Made by a program: the position numbers and the translations under genes
In this document: piece after piece, positions 51,275 to 59,769 of the stretch
Numbering within the stretch: the first letter of the stretch is position 1
Layout of the letters: every line of letters begins with the position of its first letter
Source: RGIG529 sp050950425
Lineage (GTDB): Bacteria; Bacillota; Clostridia; Oscillospirales; Oscillospiraceae
Length of the DNA stretch: 64,000 nucleotides
Direction of reading: 5' to 3'
Assembly (NCBI GenBank): GCA_050950425.1
Contig: JBMNHO010000002.1
Span: forward strand, 1,364,001-1,428,000
Notes under the pieces: model-generated
Database searches by the model: none
Told to the model about the DNA's origin: nothing
The model's input: the letters and a program-made list of their open reading frames with translations, nothing else

Positions 51275-51649
51275 TTATGGGTTTTGAAAGCTCTCAGGAT
51301 AGAGCAGCTTAATGGCTTCAAAGAAATACAGTGCTTTCCCATCGCAGAACAGCTCATATGGGGTGTAGTATCCGGCCAATTCTCCGCCAGATTCACCATT
51401 CCAGCCGTTGTAGAGATTGAATGCCAATCGGGTGATACGCAAAGTTCCGGATGTCTGCCAGCACTTATACAGCCCCTCAGTTTCAATGCCCTTCTCAGCA
51501 AAGTCATAGAGGTCGGCAATATTGCGTCGGGTATCATCGGACAGTCCCAGCGTATAAAACAGGGCGAGGTGGTATGGATCATTCTGTGAGTGGGTGCGCT
51601 CCATAATCTTGCGGAAAAAGTCATTGTGCGCTTCATCTAAGAAAATCAT
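51275..51649 (-). CDS. DUF6075-like element protein
   Basis: A 124-aa soluble protein starting MIFLDEAHNDFFRKIMERTH and containing DPYHLALFYTLGLSDDTRRN and GYYTPYELFCDGKALYFFEA. It matches, from memory, a family of accessory proteins in clostridial conjugative elements with no known activity. ATG 51649 has AAAGGGG at proper spacing. It lies 13 bases before the DUF6870-like gene, in one operon. Confidence 0.8.
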   Translation of the reverse strand: MIFLDEAHNDFFRKIMERTHSQNDPYHLALFYTLGLSDDTRRNIADLYDFAEKGIETEGLYKCWQTSGTLRITRLAFNLYNGWNGESGGELAGYYTPYELFCDGKALYFFEAIKLLYPESFQNP

Positions 51650-52127
51650 ACACATTTCCCCTTTATCATAAATTTGACTTTCAAAGCCAGAAGAACAGGC
51701 AGATTGCACTTGTGGGCGCAATCTGCCCGTGGTTTCCGGTTTTGAAAACTGCCGTATTTGCCACGCTCCCCGGCAAGGGAACACACTCAGGCTGCCCTTG
51801 GCAGGGCATCATAGCTCCACTTTATGGTTGCTGTGCCAAAGCTGACCTATATCGCAGAGACTCCACCTCAAGTCCGTGGGTGGTCGTGAGAAAGTATCGT
51901 TAGCACCCGGTGCATCCTCGCGTTCCGCTTGCCAAGGCGGATTTGAAAGATTGCGTTTATCGTCAAGCGCCGCTCTTCCCTCGCTCTGCTACCGGGATAT
52001 GTACCTGAGTGCCGTATATGACCGAGGGTGACCCGGTGTTTTTCAAGCTGCGGCGAAAGGCTGTCCGCTAACGGACAAAGCACCTTTCATTATTCATTTC
52101 ATTTTCGAGCCAAAACCGCAGCCTGAA
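51650..52127. other. gene-free 480-base stretch
   Basis: Short open frames on both strands, none with a good ribosome site or recognisable product. The sequence is GC-rich with several small inverted repeats. I see no gene; it could hold a regulatory RNA of the element. Confidence 0.4.
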
Positions 52128-52554
52128 TTAAAAAGAATCTTCCAAAAAAACAGCCATGTGATGCAATGCCCGGCTGATGGACTGGCGAATGGCACTCTCG
52201 TTCACATTCTCAGCTCTCGCAATGGCGGCTTTACTCATGCCCATGATGAAGTGGGCATACCACCCGCTTGGCCTGCTTGTCCGGCAAACTGGCGAGTGCG
52301 GCATAGAGTTGCTCCATAGTCAGCCTGCGTTCCAAAATCTCGTGTGGAGTCTGGGTGAGGAGGAGCGCTTCACGCTCAATCTGATCTCCGCAGTCCAGCG
52401 AATAATATGCCTTGTTCCTGTATGTACGTAGGCGGCAGGCCGCTTCACAGAGCCTAAACTCATGCAGTGCAGTTGCTACTTCATCGGGTACAGAAATTTC
52501 ACAATCAGAGCTGTATAGCTCCGGATAATATTTTCTAAGGTTGATAATAGTCAT
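52128..52554 (-). pseudogene. sigma-70-like element regulator, frameshifted
   Basis: The first 95 codons read MTIINLRKYYPELYSSDCEI on to ASLPDKQAKRV, as in the sigma-70-like proteins of Tn916/Tn1549 elements. One extra G in CGGGTGGTATGCC then shifts the frame, giving a stop at 52231. In the next frame the natural continuation follows, YAHFIMGMSKAAIARAENVN and IRQSISRALHHMAV, ending at 52128 with the region 4 HTH. The intact protein would be about 140 aa. A sequencing error or programmed shift is possible; otherwise the HTH is lost. Confidence 0.8.
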
Positions 52555-52648
52555 TGGATTTCCTCCGTTTTCGATTTTTAGGGATGGCGAATCGAAAGAT
52601 GGAGGGAGGATCCCGGCAACCTACGCTGCCAAAGGTATATAAATACAA

Positions 52649-52698
52649 AAAGGCACACAGGCAGGTATAGAAACCTGCTTGTGTGCCTTTGTTAGGTT
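52649..52698. terminator. 17-pair hairpin, probable terminator
   Basis: AAAGGCACACAGGCAGG with CCTGCTTGTGTGCCTTT around TATAGAAA (one G-U or mismatch). T-rich sequence follows on both sides. Confidence 0.7.
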
Positions 52699-52734
52699 TA
52701 ATGTCTTTTAATAGTTGAGTGATGTAGGGAATAC

Positions 52735-52779
52735 ATAAGGCGAGCTTCGACTCACCGTGTGAATTGAAGCTCGCCTTAT
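52735..52779. repeat. perfect 14-base inverted repeat
   Basis: ATAAGGCGAGCTTC and GAAGCTCGCCTTAT flank a 17-base loop. No T run follows on either strand, so it is not an ordinary terminator. It stands between the sigma-like gene and the Xre gene. Confidence 0.7.
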
Positions 52780-52908
52780 ATGCTAAATGATTTATTTTTG
52801 CATGGCAGACAATACGATATTTTTCTGCCTCTAATCTCCTTCTCGCCTTCGCTTATTTTCAATTAACTCCATTGATTGGCACCTCCATATAAGATTAGTG
52901 ATTCTAAG

Positions 52909-52967
52909 ATTACCCCAGGTGATCCATGGGGTAATTTATGTAAACCATTCAGGGCATTAGAATGGTT
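52909..52967 (+). promoter_or_regulatory. two palindromic operators before the Xre gene
   Basis: ATTACCCC/GGGGTAAT with an 11-base spacer (52909-52935) and AACCATTC/GAATGGTT with a 9-base spacer (52943-52967), both perfect. They end 15 bases before the Xre start, so autoregulation is likely. Confidence 0.7.
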
Positions 52968-52982
52968 ATGGGGTGATCTTCA

Positions 52983-53315
52983 ATGAACAATCCATTTATT
53001 TCATTTGGAATAGCTGTCCGGGCAGAACGGACAAAACGAGAATTAACACAAGTACAGTTAGCCGAAAAATTGGGGATGAGTAAACGAACGATAATACAAG
53101 CCGAACGCGGTCAAAGCAACCCCAAGTTTGAAACGGTCATCCTTTTGGCGCAGGAGCTAGAGATTAGCCTGGATGCCATTGTTTTCCCCGATACGGCTTC
53201 GCCGAATAATGTCCCGAAATGTGTGCATGATTTTTTTAGGGATAAAAGTGAACTGGAATCCCAGAAATATATTGGTATATGCCTTGGTGCAGAATCTCTT
53301 GGCGATAACAAATAG
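52983..53315 (+). CDS. Xre-family repressor
   Basis: A 110-aa protein with an N-terminal HTH_3 domain (residues 10-65): VRAERTKRELTQVQLAEKLG, MSKRTIIQAERGQSNPKFET, and LEISLDAIVF. The C-terminal 40 residues (CVHDFFRDKSELESQKYIGI) are unrecognised. Such proteins control transfer or cargo genes in Tn916-type elements. It is the only + strand gene in this part of the element and is preceded by two perfect palindromes, its probable binding sites. Confidence 0.9.
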   Translation: MNNPFISFGIAVRAERTKRELTQVQLAEKLGMSKRTIIQAERGQSNPKFETVILLAQELEISLDAIVFPDTASPNNVPKCVHDFFRDKSELESQKYIGICLGAESLGDNK

Positions 53316-53344
53316 TCATTTCTCCGTATCAAGAGAAAAAAGAG

Positions 53345-53385
53345 CCGATAACTGTGAGATATACTCACGGTTATCGGCTCTGCGT
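53345..53385 (-). terminator. terminator overlapping the end of the KTR gene
   Basis: An 18-pair stem, AGAGCCGATAACTGTGAG with CTCACGGTTATCGGCTCT (one G-U), with TTTTTTCTC following on the minus strand. The KTR stop codon lies inside the stem. Confidence 0.85.
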
Positions 53386-53556
53386 CTTTGCGGCTGGCAC
53401 TGTGATAACTTGTATTTTCATTTCTGCGGCGTTGATTAATGTGATTATTTTGCATTTTGGACAGTGCAAAGGGAAATTCTCCAGTTTCGTATCTCTTCGA
53501 ATTCTCACTCTGGTCTTGCTCTGGCAGACTGGGCAATAAACGAAATCATCATTCAT
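53371..53556 (-). CDS. cysteine-rich KTR domain protein
   Basis: A 61-aa protein with a zinc-ribbon-like pattern, CPVCQSKTRVRIRRDT then FPLHCPKCKI. The central KTR gives the family its name; such proteins are known beside resistance genes in Tn916-type elements and have no assigned role. The start follows AAAGGAG; several overlapping ATG codons are possible. A strong terminator overlaps its stop. Confidence 0.85.
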   Translation of the reverse strand: MNDDFVYCPVCQSKTRVRIRRDTKLENFPLHCPKCKIITLINAAEMKIQVITVPAAKTQSR

Positions 53557-53753
53557 TCATAAATTATCTCCTTTCTGAAAAGACTGTTTGCGCAGGATAG
53601 CCACAGCTGTATTAAACCAGACAACACAGATACAATAACTAAAATCATCAATCCCATATTGAAATCAGCGGATTGTAATTAAATACCGCAGTTATCTCTT
53701 TTGCAACAAAATAGGGGCAATGATTATAAAAGCACCTAAATGTTTTCAAAGCT

Positions 53754-53864
53754 TTATGCACTATTTTCTCGTCCGATAAAATAGAAGATGAGTCCTAAAA
53801 TTACTATGATAGCCGCGATAATTGCAATGAAAATCGGATAATTTGCTTTCAACCTCTCAATCAT
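53754..53864 (-). CDS. 36-aa single-span membrane peptide
   Basis: The frame from ATG 53864 reads MIERLKANYPIFIAIIAAII, then VILGLIFYFI and a short charged tail. It is one hydrophobic helix with charged ends, preceded by GGAGACATAGGC. Length and shape suit a small membrane protein. It lies between the KTR gene and degV, at the end of the cargo operon. No family recognised. Confidence 0.55.
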   Translation of the reverse strand: MIERLKANYPIFIAIIAAIIVILGLIFYFIGRENSA

Positions 53865-53993
53865 GCCTATGTCTCCTTTATGTATCTGCATTCTTACTCT
53901 TGCTTTTTGCGGGAGGCGAGAGTCCTTTTAAGCTACATCATTCATTCCGCAGTGTTTCACGGTGTGCGGTTTTTAGTAATATAACGTTACCGC

Positions 53994-54830
53994 TTAAAAG
54001 GCAACTATCAATCCGCCGCGTTCGGCATAATAACTACAAAGGCCGCGAGTTGGTAAGATTTTAATCTCTGCTGTTTGCCAAAGTTTCTTAACCTTTTCGC
54101 GTAGCTTTTCAGCAAGACAAGCATTGTAGCAATGGCTAATTGCCATGGCACCACCCATGAACCCCCGCTCAACCATATCGTCTATTAAAGCAGATAGCAC
54201 TCTGCTTGAACCACGGACTTTCGTTTTTATTTGAATCTTACCTTCATCACTTGCAATACCGACTCCCCATATACTCAGCTTTCCCGCTAAAATACCTGCA
54301 AGTTTGCTCATACGACCATTTTTGATAAGATTGTTAAATGAGGACAGCGCAAAGACAGAACGCTGGGTTGCGATGAAGCCCTGTATTTGTGAAACCACCT
54401 CTTCAAAGCAAAGCTGTTTTTCGATTAATTCATAAAGTCTTTCTACAACCAAAACGAGAGCAGGGCCAGCGGAATAAGAATCTAGGATAGCGATTTTCTT
54501 TGAAGGTTCTTTTTCCAGCATCATCTTTTTTGCCACATTTGCACTGTTATAACTGCCTGATAACTGACTGGATATGGTAATCGCAATGCACTGTTCAGCT
54601 TTTTCAAATTGTTCATACCACGAATAGGGCGATGGGCAAGCTGTTTGGCTGGCGTGAGTACAATTTTCCGTTGCTATTATCATGATGTTTGTATCCAGGG
54701 TTTCATCATCGACATAGCTGTCAGCACCGATATTTATTATAAATGGAACGGTGGAAAATCTAATATTGTCACATATCCGCGTGATATTCTTTAAGTCGCA
54801 ACTCGAATCTGCAATGATATTCCATTTCAT
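53994..54830 (-). CDS. DegV-family fatty-acid-binding protein A
   Basis: A 278-aa DegV/EDD-fold protein; family members (FakB) bind a fatty acid for phosphorylation by FakA. It begins MKWNIIADSSCDLKNITRIC (usual DSSCDL motif) and has ITISSQLSGSYNSANVA, LDSYSAGPALV and FNNLIKNGRMSKLAGILAGK, the lipid-pocket signatures. ATG 54830 follows GGAGGAGAC. It differs clearly from the second DegV at 58807. No fakA kinase is present in the window, so a chromosomal FakA may serve it. Confidence 0.92.
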   Translation of the reverse strand: MKWNIIADSSCDLKNITRICDNIRFSTVPFIINIGADSYVDDETLDTNIMIIATENCTHASQTACPSPYSWYEQFEKAEQCIAITISSQLSGSYNSANVAKKMMLEKEPSKKIAILDSYSAGPALVLVVERLYELIEKQLCFEEVVSQIQGFIATQRSVFALSSFNNLIKNGRMSKLAGILAGKLSIWGVGIASDEGKIQIKTKVRGSSRVLSALIDDMVERGFMGGAMAISHCYNACLAEKLREKVKKLWQTAEIKILPTRGLCSYYAERGGLIVAF

Positions 54831-54958
54831 AAAAAGTCTCCTCCACATCTAATTAAGTCTATCATCTCACGGCATTGTTTATCAGTTTCCCGATCTTTAT
54901 TAATGAAATGTTAATCGAAAAAAACACATATCGGACGAAAGAATAGTCTCATCTGCAA

Positions 54959-55663
54959 TCAATACCCAAAAACATACAGGTAGACGCAGACGCAATGCAG
55001 GACACTACCCAAAATGCAGAAAATATGAAAGATTGAGTGCATCCACTTTTTGCTTTTGCCAACTACTTTGTTTTTGCCGCCCAATCCATAAAAAATAGCG
55101 CCAACGCCATATACAATTCCCCCGGTGATAAAGAGGGTGAAGCCTTCAATAGTAAGTGCGTTTATTATGATATCTGAGCCGATCAATACGCTTCCTCCCA
55201 TTAGGAAGTATCCTATCATGGTGAAGGTTTTGAAGCGATCCAGATCAATTATATTCAATGCAATTATTATACAAGCAATGATGCAGATAACCCCCATTAG
55301 CTTCCATCCCATACCGGGTTTTGCAGGTTCCATAATGCACAGCGCTAAGGGAATATAAGTGCCGATAATTAATATGGGAATAGAACAATGGTCAACCACT
55401 TGAAAGTCTTTCTTATCTTTCAGCCCTGCGCCTTTTGGGGAAAGACCGTGATAAGTACACGACATAGCGTACAAAAAAACAAGGGATAGCCCGAACAGAA
55501 TACCGGAGACAAGTTGTGTAATATTCTGATGATACAAGTAAATGGTGATAATCATACCGATTCCCAAAAGCACTCCAAAAGCATGCGAAGCCACATGAAA
55601 GGTTTCTTCTCCTTCAGAATAAAAGGGCAGGCTGCATTTCTTAGTGACTATTTCAGCATTCAT
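54959..55663 (-). CDS. hemolysin III / PAQR-family membrane protein
   Basis: A 234-aa, seven-helix protein of the YqfA/hemolysin III type. The first helix region carries EETFHVASHAFGVLLGIGMI; SCTYHGLSPKG and DHCSIPILIIGTYIPL hold the conserved Ser, His and Asp thought to bind zinc; the last helix has WMHSIFHIFCILGSVLHCVC. Relatives act on membrane lipids (adiponectin-receptor superfamily ceramidase fold). It overlaps the acyltransferase gene by 4 bases. Confidence 0.92.
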   Translation of the reverse strand: MNAEIVTKKCSLPFYSEGEETFHVASHAFGVLLGIGMIITIYLYHQNITQLVSGILFGLSLVFLYAMSCTYHGLSPKGAGLKDKKDFQVVDHCSIPILIIGTYIPLALCIMEPAKPGMGWKLMGVICIIACIIIALNIIDLDRFKTFTMIGYFLMGGSVLIGSDIIINALTIEGFTLFITGGIVYGVGAIFYGLGGKNKVVGKSKKWMHSIFHIFCILGSVLHCVCVYLYVFGY

Positions 55664-56955
55664 GCAATCAACTCCAATCGAGCGTTTCTATGTGTTAGGA
55701 TTTTTTTAAGTATTTGAAGAACCCTTGGCTCTAAGAGCGGTTCTCTTATGCTCCTAGTCAGAGTTAGCGTCAAATCGTTTCCAACAGAAACCATGCCACA
55801 GCTATACGGCGTTGATGGTTTTGGACTAAACACCATACTGCACCTCTGGACATACGGCTTCATATTATCCGGAATCCTCCATATACCTAGATTGGAAAAA
55901 GTCATGCAATTCCCCCCCTTAGATATTGAAAAAAACGTCTGTATTACCCATCTTTTGAAAAATAACGGCAAGGCAGCAATCGCTTTGCTTTTCGCCATTT
56001 TTACATAAGAGGTTGCCAAAGCCGACAAGTTTTCTTTGCATACATTCATTTTTAGCTGCTTATCAAATGATCGACACAATGCGGAAACATGCATTCCATC
56101 CCCCAATTTTCCTGCGTAGATCGTGGTGGGAAGCGTGAAATTACGCAGTGTGCCGCTGCTAAAGCGTTTTCTTAAATCAATAGGTATGGAAAGCCGGATT
56201 TCCCGTTGTTCTCTGTTCTCACGCTGCTGTAAATCGAATAGCGCTGCTGTTAATACACCTGACAACAGGGCAGTAAGGGTTACGCCACATTCACTTGCAC
56301 AGTTCAAAAGATCATCCGTTTTGAAAGAAAGTTCCGTGATGTTTGCTTTTTTATCTTTGCTGCCCTTTAATGAATAAGCCTCTGACATATCCTTCAATTT
56401 ACTTGAGGCCCCGGTTATTTCCTGATATGCATCTTTAATTTCGTTGTAATTTGGTGCTCCATTTGCGCTGAGAACATCCGAACAGTAAGGAACAGATACT
56501 GCATATCGGATATGCAAATATTCTGCAATCAGCGATTTTAAAAATACGCTGCCCCCATGTCCATCCGAAACCGCATGGGAATATTCAAGGGCGATACGGT
56601 TTTCTGATACAATAATCCGAAATGCGCATCTGCTAAGGTTATCAAGCGTCATGAAAAGCGGTTCATCTGCTTCAGCCTCTTCCAGAATAATTGGTGCGCA
56701 ATCCAGACTTTCAAAAAAATATCGGCACTGATCATGGCTCAACCGCACAAAGAAGGAGGGGAATCGTGTTACTAGACGATTAAGCGCCGTTTGCAATTTA
56801 TCTCTATCAACACTTTCGCTCATAGTGACCGTTAAGCGGATGAGCGCCCTGTGACTGTCACAAAAAGCCAGTGTAAACATCGTAGCCGCCGTATCCAGCT
56901 CCAATCGGCTATCTGATGTGGGTATCATATTTTCATTGCACTTTTGTTTTACCAT
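55660..56955 (-). CDS. HXXXD-type acyltransferase / condensation-domain protein
   Basis: A 431-aa protein of the CoA-dependent acyltransferase superfamily. The catalytic HxxxDG is SHAVSDGHGG near residue 135. A second family region, LSIPIDLRKRF followed by NFTLPTTIYAG, lies near 270-290. Related proteins acylate lipids or alcohols (alcohol acetyltransferase, PapA-like). It would add an acyl chain to an unknown acceptor; the neighbours (fatty-acid-binding proteins, PgsA) favour a lipid. ATG at 56955; its stop overlaps the hemolysin III start. Confidence 0.85.
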   Translation of the reverse strand: MVKQKCNENMIPTSDSRLELDTAATMFTLAFCDSHRALIRLTVTMSESVDRDKLQTALNRLVTRFPSFFVRLSHDQCRYFFESLDCAPIILEEAEADEPLFMTLDNLSRCAFRIIVSENRIALEYSHAVSDGHGGSVFLKSLIAEYLHIRYAVSVPYCSDVLSANGAPNYNEIKDAYQEITGASSKLKDMSEAYSLKGSKDKKANITELSFKTDDLLNCASECGVTLTALLSGVLTAALFDLQQRENREQREIRLSIPIDLRKRFSSGTLRNFTLPTTIYAGKLGDGMHVSALCRSFDKQLKMNVCKENLSALATSYVKMAKSKAIAALPLFFKRWVIQTFFSISKGGNCMTFSNLGIWRIPDNMKPYVQRCSMVFSPKPSTPYSCGMVSVGNDLTLTLTRSIREPLLEPRVLQILKKILTHRNARLELIA

Positions 56956-56975
56956 TGAATATTACCTCTCAGGAG

Positions 56976-57107
56976 TTAATCATCAACAAAGTATCCGTTC
57001 TCATCTACGATAAATGCCCCCCACGAGCCAGCTGTACTCAAAAATATGCCTTGCAACAAAGCAATAATTACTCGCGCCAATAGACAAGGCTCCCTCTTTA
57101 CCTTCAT
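56976..57107 (-). CDS. 43-aa small protein of cargo operon
   Basis: It starts MKVKREPCLLARVIIALLQG, with a hydrophobic middle, and ends GAFIVDENGYFVDD, an acidic aromatic tail. ATG 57107 has GGAGG 6 bases before it. It sits between the flavoprotein and acyltransferase genes, so it is probably translated. It could be a membrane peptide or a precursor peptide; nothing decides. Confidence 0.55.
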   Translation of the reverse strand: MKVKREPCLLARVIIALLQGIFLSTAGSWGAFIVDENGYFVDD

Positions 57108-57120
57108 AGCAAGCCTCCAT

Positions 57121-58200
57121 CTATACTGTTGCACTTGCAGCAGGGACGGGCAGACAGCCGCACAATTCATCCAGTAGTTTCTTAACAGTGGTTAGGCTCT
57201 TTAGTTTTGAAGCACTGCTGCCACAAAAAATCACACCATTGGAGACATTGCCCTTTACCGAGTTTATCAATGCCTCTGTAATACAGTATGGTGCTTTGTC
57301 AATATGGCAGGATTTTAGACAGAGGCTACATCGTTTGATCTTTTCTTTCTTTTTTTCTATGCGTCTAATAAAGGCATTTCGGATTGCACGTCCCGGCATC
57401 CCAACCGGACTTTTGATGATTTCAATATCATCTTCTTCTGCGTCAATATATGCTTGTTTAAATTCCGGAGCCGCATCACATTCTTCTGTAACTACAAATC
57501 TTGTGGCAACTTGAACACCTGCCGCACCCAGTTTGATAAAGCGTGAAACATCATCACCGGTGAATATGCCGCCAGCAGCAACCACGGGGATTTTTACACC
57601 AAATTCTTGCTCCGCTTCCTTGGTAGCAGCAAGAACATCAAGAACGATCTCCTCCAGACTCTGCGGGTGGTCGGCTAGCTCATCGTAGCTAAAGCCAAGA
57701 TGACCACCCGCCAACGGACCTTCTATGATAACTAAATCAGGGATATATTCGTATCGCTTAACCCAGCCTTTGAGAATGAGCCGAAAAGCGCGGACCGAGG
57801 AAACAATAGGTGCGATTTTCGTCTTTGAGCCTTTTACAAGCTCCGGCAGCTTCATGGGCAGGCCGGCACCTGAAATAATAATGTCGATTTTATTTGCCAC
57901 ACATTCACGCACAATATCCTCGTATTGTTGAGCGGCTACCATGATATTCACGCCCAGGATTCCTCCGTTGGCAATTTCGCGTGCCAGCGCAATTTCCTTT
58001 TTAATTGCACGCAGATTGGCTTCTTGTGGAGTCATGTCAAAGTCAGGTTCTTGGAATCCAATATCCGCAGTCGATATTATTCCGATCCCGCCCTCTTTTG
58101 CAACTGTGCCTGCCAGACGATGAAGTGATACACCAACGCCCATTCCACCTTGGATGATGGGAAGTCGGGATGTTTTGTTTCCGATTTTTATACCAGTCAT
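57121..58200 (-). CDS. NMO/FabK-type FMN oxidoreductase
   Basis: A 359-aa TIM-barrel flavoprotein of the nitronate monooxygenase / enoyl-ACP reductase II group. FMN signatures: PIIQGGMGVGVSLHRLAGTV, IIEGPLAGGHLGF, VVAAGGIFTGDDVSRFIKLG and GVQVATRFV. The C-terminal extension has a cysteine cluster, CSLCLKSCHIDKAPYC, found in a clostridial subgroup and perhaps a metal site. The context of lipid genes favours an enoyl reductase-like role, but nitronate oxidation cannot be excluded. Confidence 0.88.
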   Translation of the reverse strand: MTGIKIGNKTSRLPIIQGGMGVGVSLHRLAGTVAKEGGIGIISTADIGFQEPDFDMTPQEANLRAIKKEIALAREIANGGILGVNIMVAAQQYEDIVRECVANKIDIIISGAGLPMKLPELVKGSKTKIAPIVSSVRAFRLILKGWVKRYEYIPDLVIIEGPLAGGHLGFSYDELADHPQSLEEIVLDVLAATKEAEQEFGVKIPVVAAGGIFTGDDVSRFIKLGAAGVQVATRFVVTEECDAAPEFKQAYIDAEEDDIEIIKSPVGMPGRAIRNAFIRRIEKKKEKIKRCSLCLKSCHIDKAPYCITEALINSVKGNVSNGVIFCGSSASKLKSLTTVKKLLDELCGCLPVPAASATV

Positions 58201-58247
58201 TATTTCATTCCTCCTGAATCAAGTATTAGAACGCCCAATCGCTTGCA

Positions 58248-58817
58248 TCATTGGTTGTTGGGAAGATTCGTATAGAACCGTATATACATCACAAGCGATA
58301 GAACCGTGAAACCGATAGCGATCATTGAAAGAGTCCATGATACCGTCTCCGAAAGAAATGGGATGAGAATATGGACCACTATTACAATGAACAAAATTAC
58401 CGTACATAGTTTTCCGTACCATTGAGCGCTGTTAATACTCTTTTTCCGCGCCGCAAGGTAAGTAAGCAAAAGAATTATCAATTCCTTTATAATAAGAGTC
58501 ACCATGAGAACCCGCATCGGCACAAACTGAATGGACAAGCAAAACACAATGGCAATCTGAGTCAGTTTGTCTGCCACCGGGTCGAGAAGTTTGCCCGGAT
58601 CTGTAATCATGTTAAACTTCCGCGCGATAATACCATCTAAAATGTCCGTTAACCCCGAAATACCGATAACAATAGCGGCTAACCAATACGCCTGTCGGAA
58701 GCAATACAACCAGATAATAACCGGTACTAGGCAAATCCTGATGAGCGACAGAATATTTGGTATTGTCCATGTTTTGTGTGTATCAATCTGTTTTTTGTCT
58801 TTATGTTCAGTATTCAA
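58248..58817 (-). CDS. pgsA: CDP-alcohol phosphatidyltransferase (PgsA-like)
   Basis: A 189-aa integral membrane enzyme. The CDP-alcohol motif is present in full: LDGIIARKFNMITDPGKLLD followed by PVADK. Family members make phosphatidylglycerophosphate from CDP-diacylglycerol and glycerol-3-phosphate. Five or six hydrophobic helices fit. As an element-borne copy it is probably additional to a housekeeping pgsA. Its start overlaps the second DegV gene by 11 bases. Confidence 0.9.
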   Translation of the reverse strand: MNTEHKDKKQIDTHKTWTIPNILSLIRICLVPVIIWLYCFRQAYWLAAIVIGISGLTDILDGIIARKFNMITDPGKLLDPVADKLTQIAIVFCLSIQFVPMRVLMVTLIIKELIILLLTYLAARKKSINSAQWYGKLCTVILFIVIVVHILIPFLSETVSWTLSMIAIGFTVLSLVMYIRFYTNLPNNQ

Positions 58818-59724
58818 ATCTGACTACTCTTTCTGCGGTATCTAATTCTTGCCGCTGAAATGCCACTCGTCCCATCGTTAAACCGCCGATACCAAAACCA
58901 CCGGGGCCACCATGGGTAGATATGACACAACCTGCGGCAAACCACAAAATTCGCTTTATATGGTAATCTCTACGGCACTTTGCTTCGATTCTTGCACAAA
59001 TTTCTTTGGAAAGTCTATGGGTATAAACCAGATAGATTTCATCTGTATCAATGTCTGCGGAGTTGAAAAAACCTTCCACCACTTTTTCACATACCCGCTC
59101 CATCTTTCCTCTATATCTCCGGGCAGCAACCAACAAACCGTTCTTCATTTCGATCAACGGTTTTATGCCCAATATCTGCGCCACCAAATATTGGGTATTG
59201 GAGCAGCGTCCTCCAGCTTTCAAATAACGCATATCCTGCACAACGAAATGGAATTTCATGTACTTGCCAATTTCTTTGATCTTATCAATCAGCTCCGAAG
59301 GCTCTATATCTGGATATGCCCACAAGTATCTAGCGGCTAGAATTGCTACTGCGCCCAAACCGGCGCTTACATGCTCGCTGTCAACATGATAGATATTTTC
59401 AAACCCTTCATCTGCTATGACCGCATTCTGGTAGGAACAAGTAGTCTGGGCTGAATATCCTATATGGATTATAATAGAATCCGGAGCCTCGCGGCGGATT
59501 TTGCGATACATTAACTCAAAGTCTGCGGGACTAGGTGCAGAGGTCGTGGGAAATACGCCATTTTTATCGGAATAATTAAAGGCTTCCTCTGGGGAAATGT
59601 CGCCATCGGCATACGTTTTTCCGTCGAGTTGAACATACATGGGAATTATTTTGATCCCATATTCTTTTGCCATCTCCAAAGAAAGGTCAGAGCCGCTCTC
59701 AGTTAATAAAACATAATTTTTCAT
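58807..59724 (-). CDS. DegV-family fatty-acid-binding protein B
   Basis: A 305-aa DegV protein beginning YVLLTESGSDLSLEMAKEYG, with FPTTSAPSPADFELMYRKI, VDSEHVSAGLGAVAILAAR, MRYLKAGGRCSNTQYLVAQI and a C-terminal GCVISTHGGPGGFGIGG (the FakB GPG motif). It likely binds a fatty acid, possibly of a different type from protein A. It is the second gene of the cargo operon and overlaps pgsA. Confidence 0.92.
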   Translation of the reverse strand: MKNYVLLTESGSDLSLEMAKEYGIKIIPMYVQLDGKTYADGDISPEEAFNYSDKNGVFPTTSAPSPADFELMYRKIRREAPDSIIIHIGYSAQTTCSYQNAVIADEGFENIYHVDSEHVSAGLGAVAILAARYLWAYPDIEPSELIDKIKEIGKYMKFHFVVQDMRYLKAGGRCSNTQYLVAQILGIKPLIEMKNGLLVAARRYRGKMERVCEKVVEGFFNSADIDTDEIYLVYTHRLSKEICARIEAKCRRDYHIKRILWFAAGCVISTHGGPGGFGIGGLTMGRVAFQRQELDTAERVVRFEY

Positions 59725-59769
59725 TGTAACTCTCCTTTCATAATACCAATTCCCGCCGCTGAAACGATC

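Noticed and set aside
51868..52083. A 71-codon minus-strand frame near the sigma-like gene
   Set aside because: No ribosome site and no recognisable composition; left as part of a gene-free stretch.
58219..58422. A 67-codon minus-strand frame overlapping pgsA
   Set aside because: Out-of-frame shadow of the pgsA 3' end with no ribosome site.
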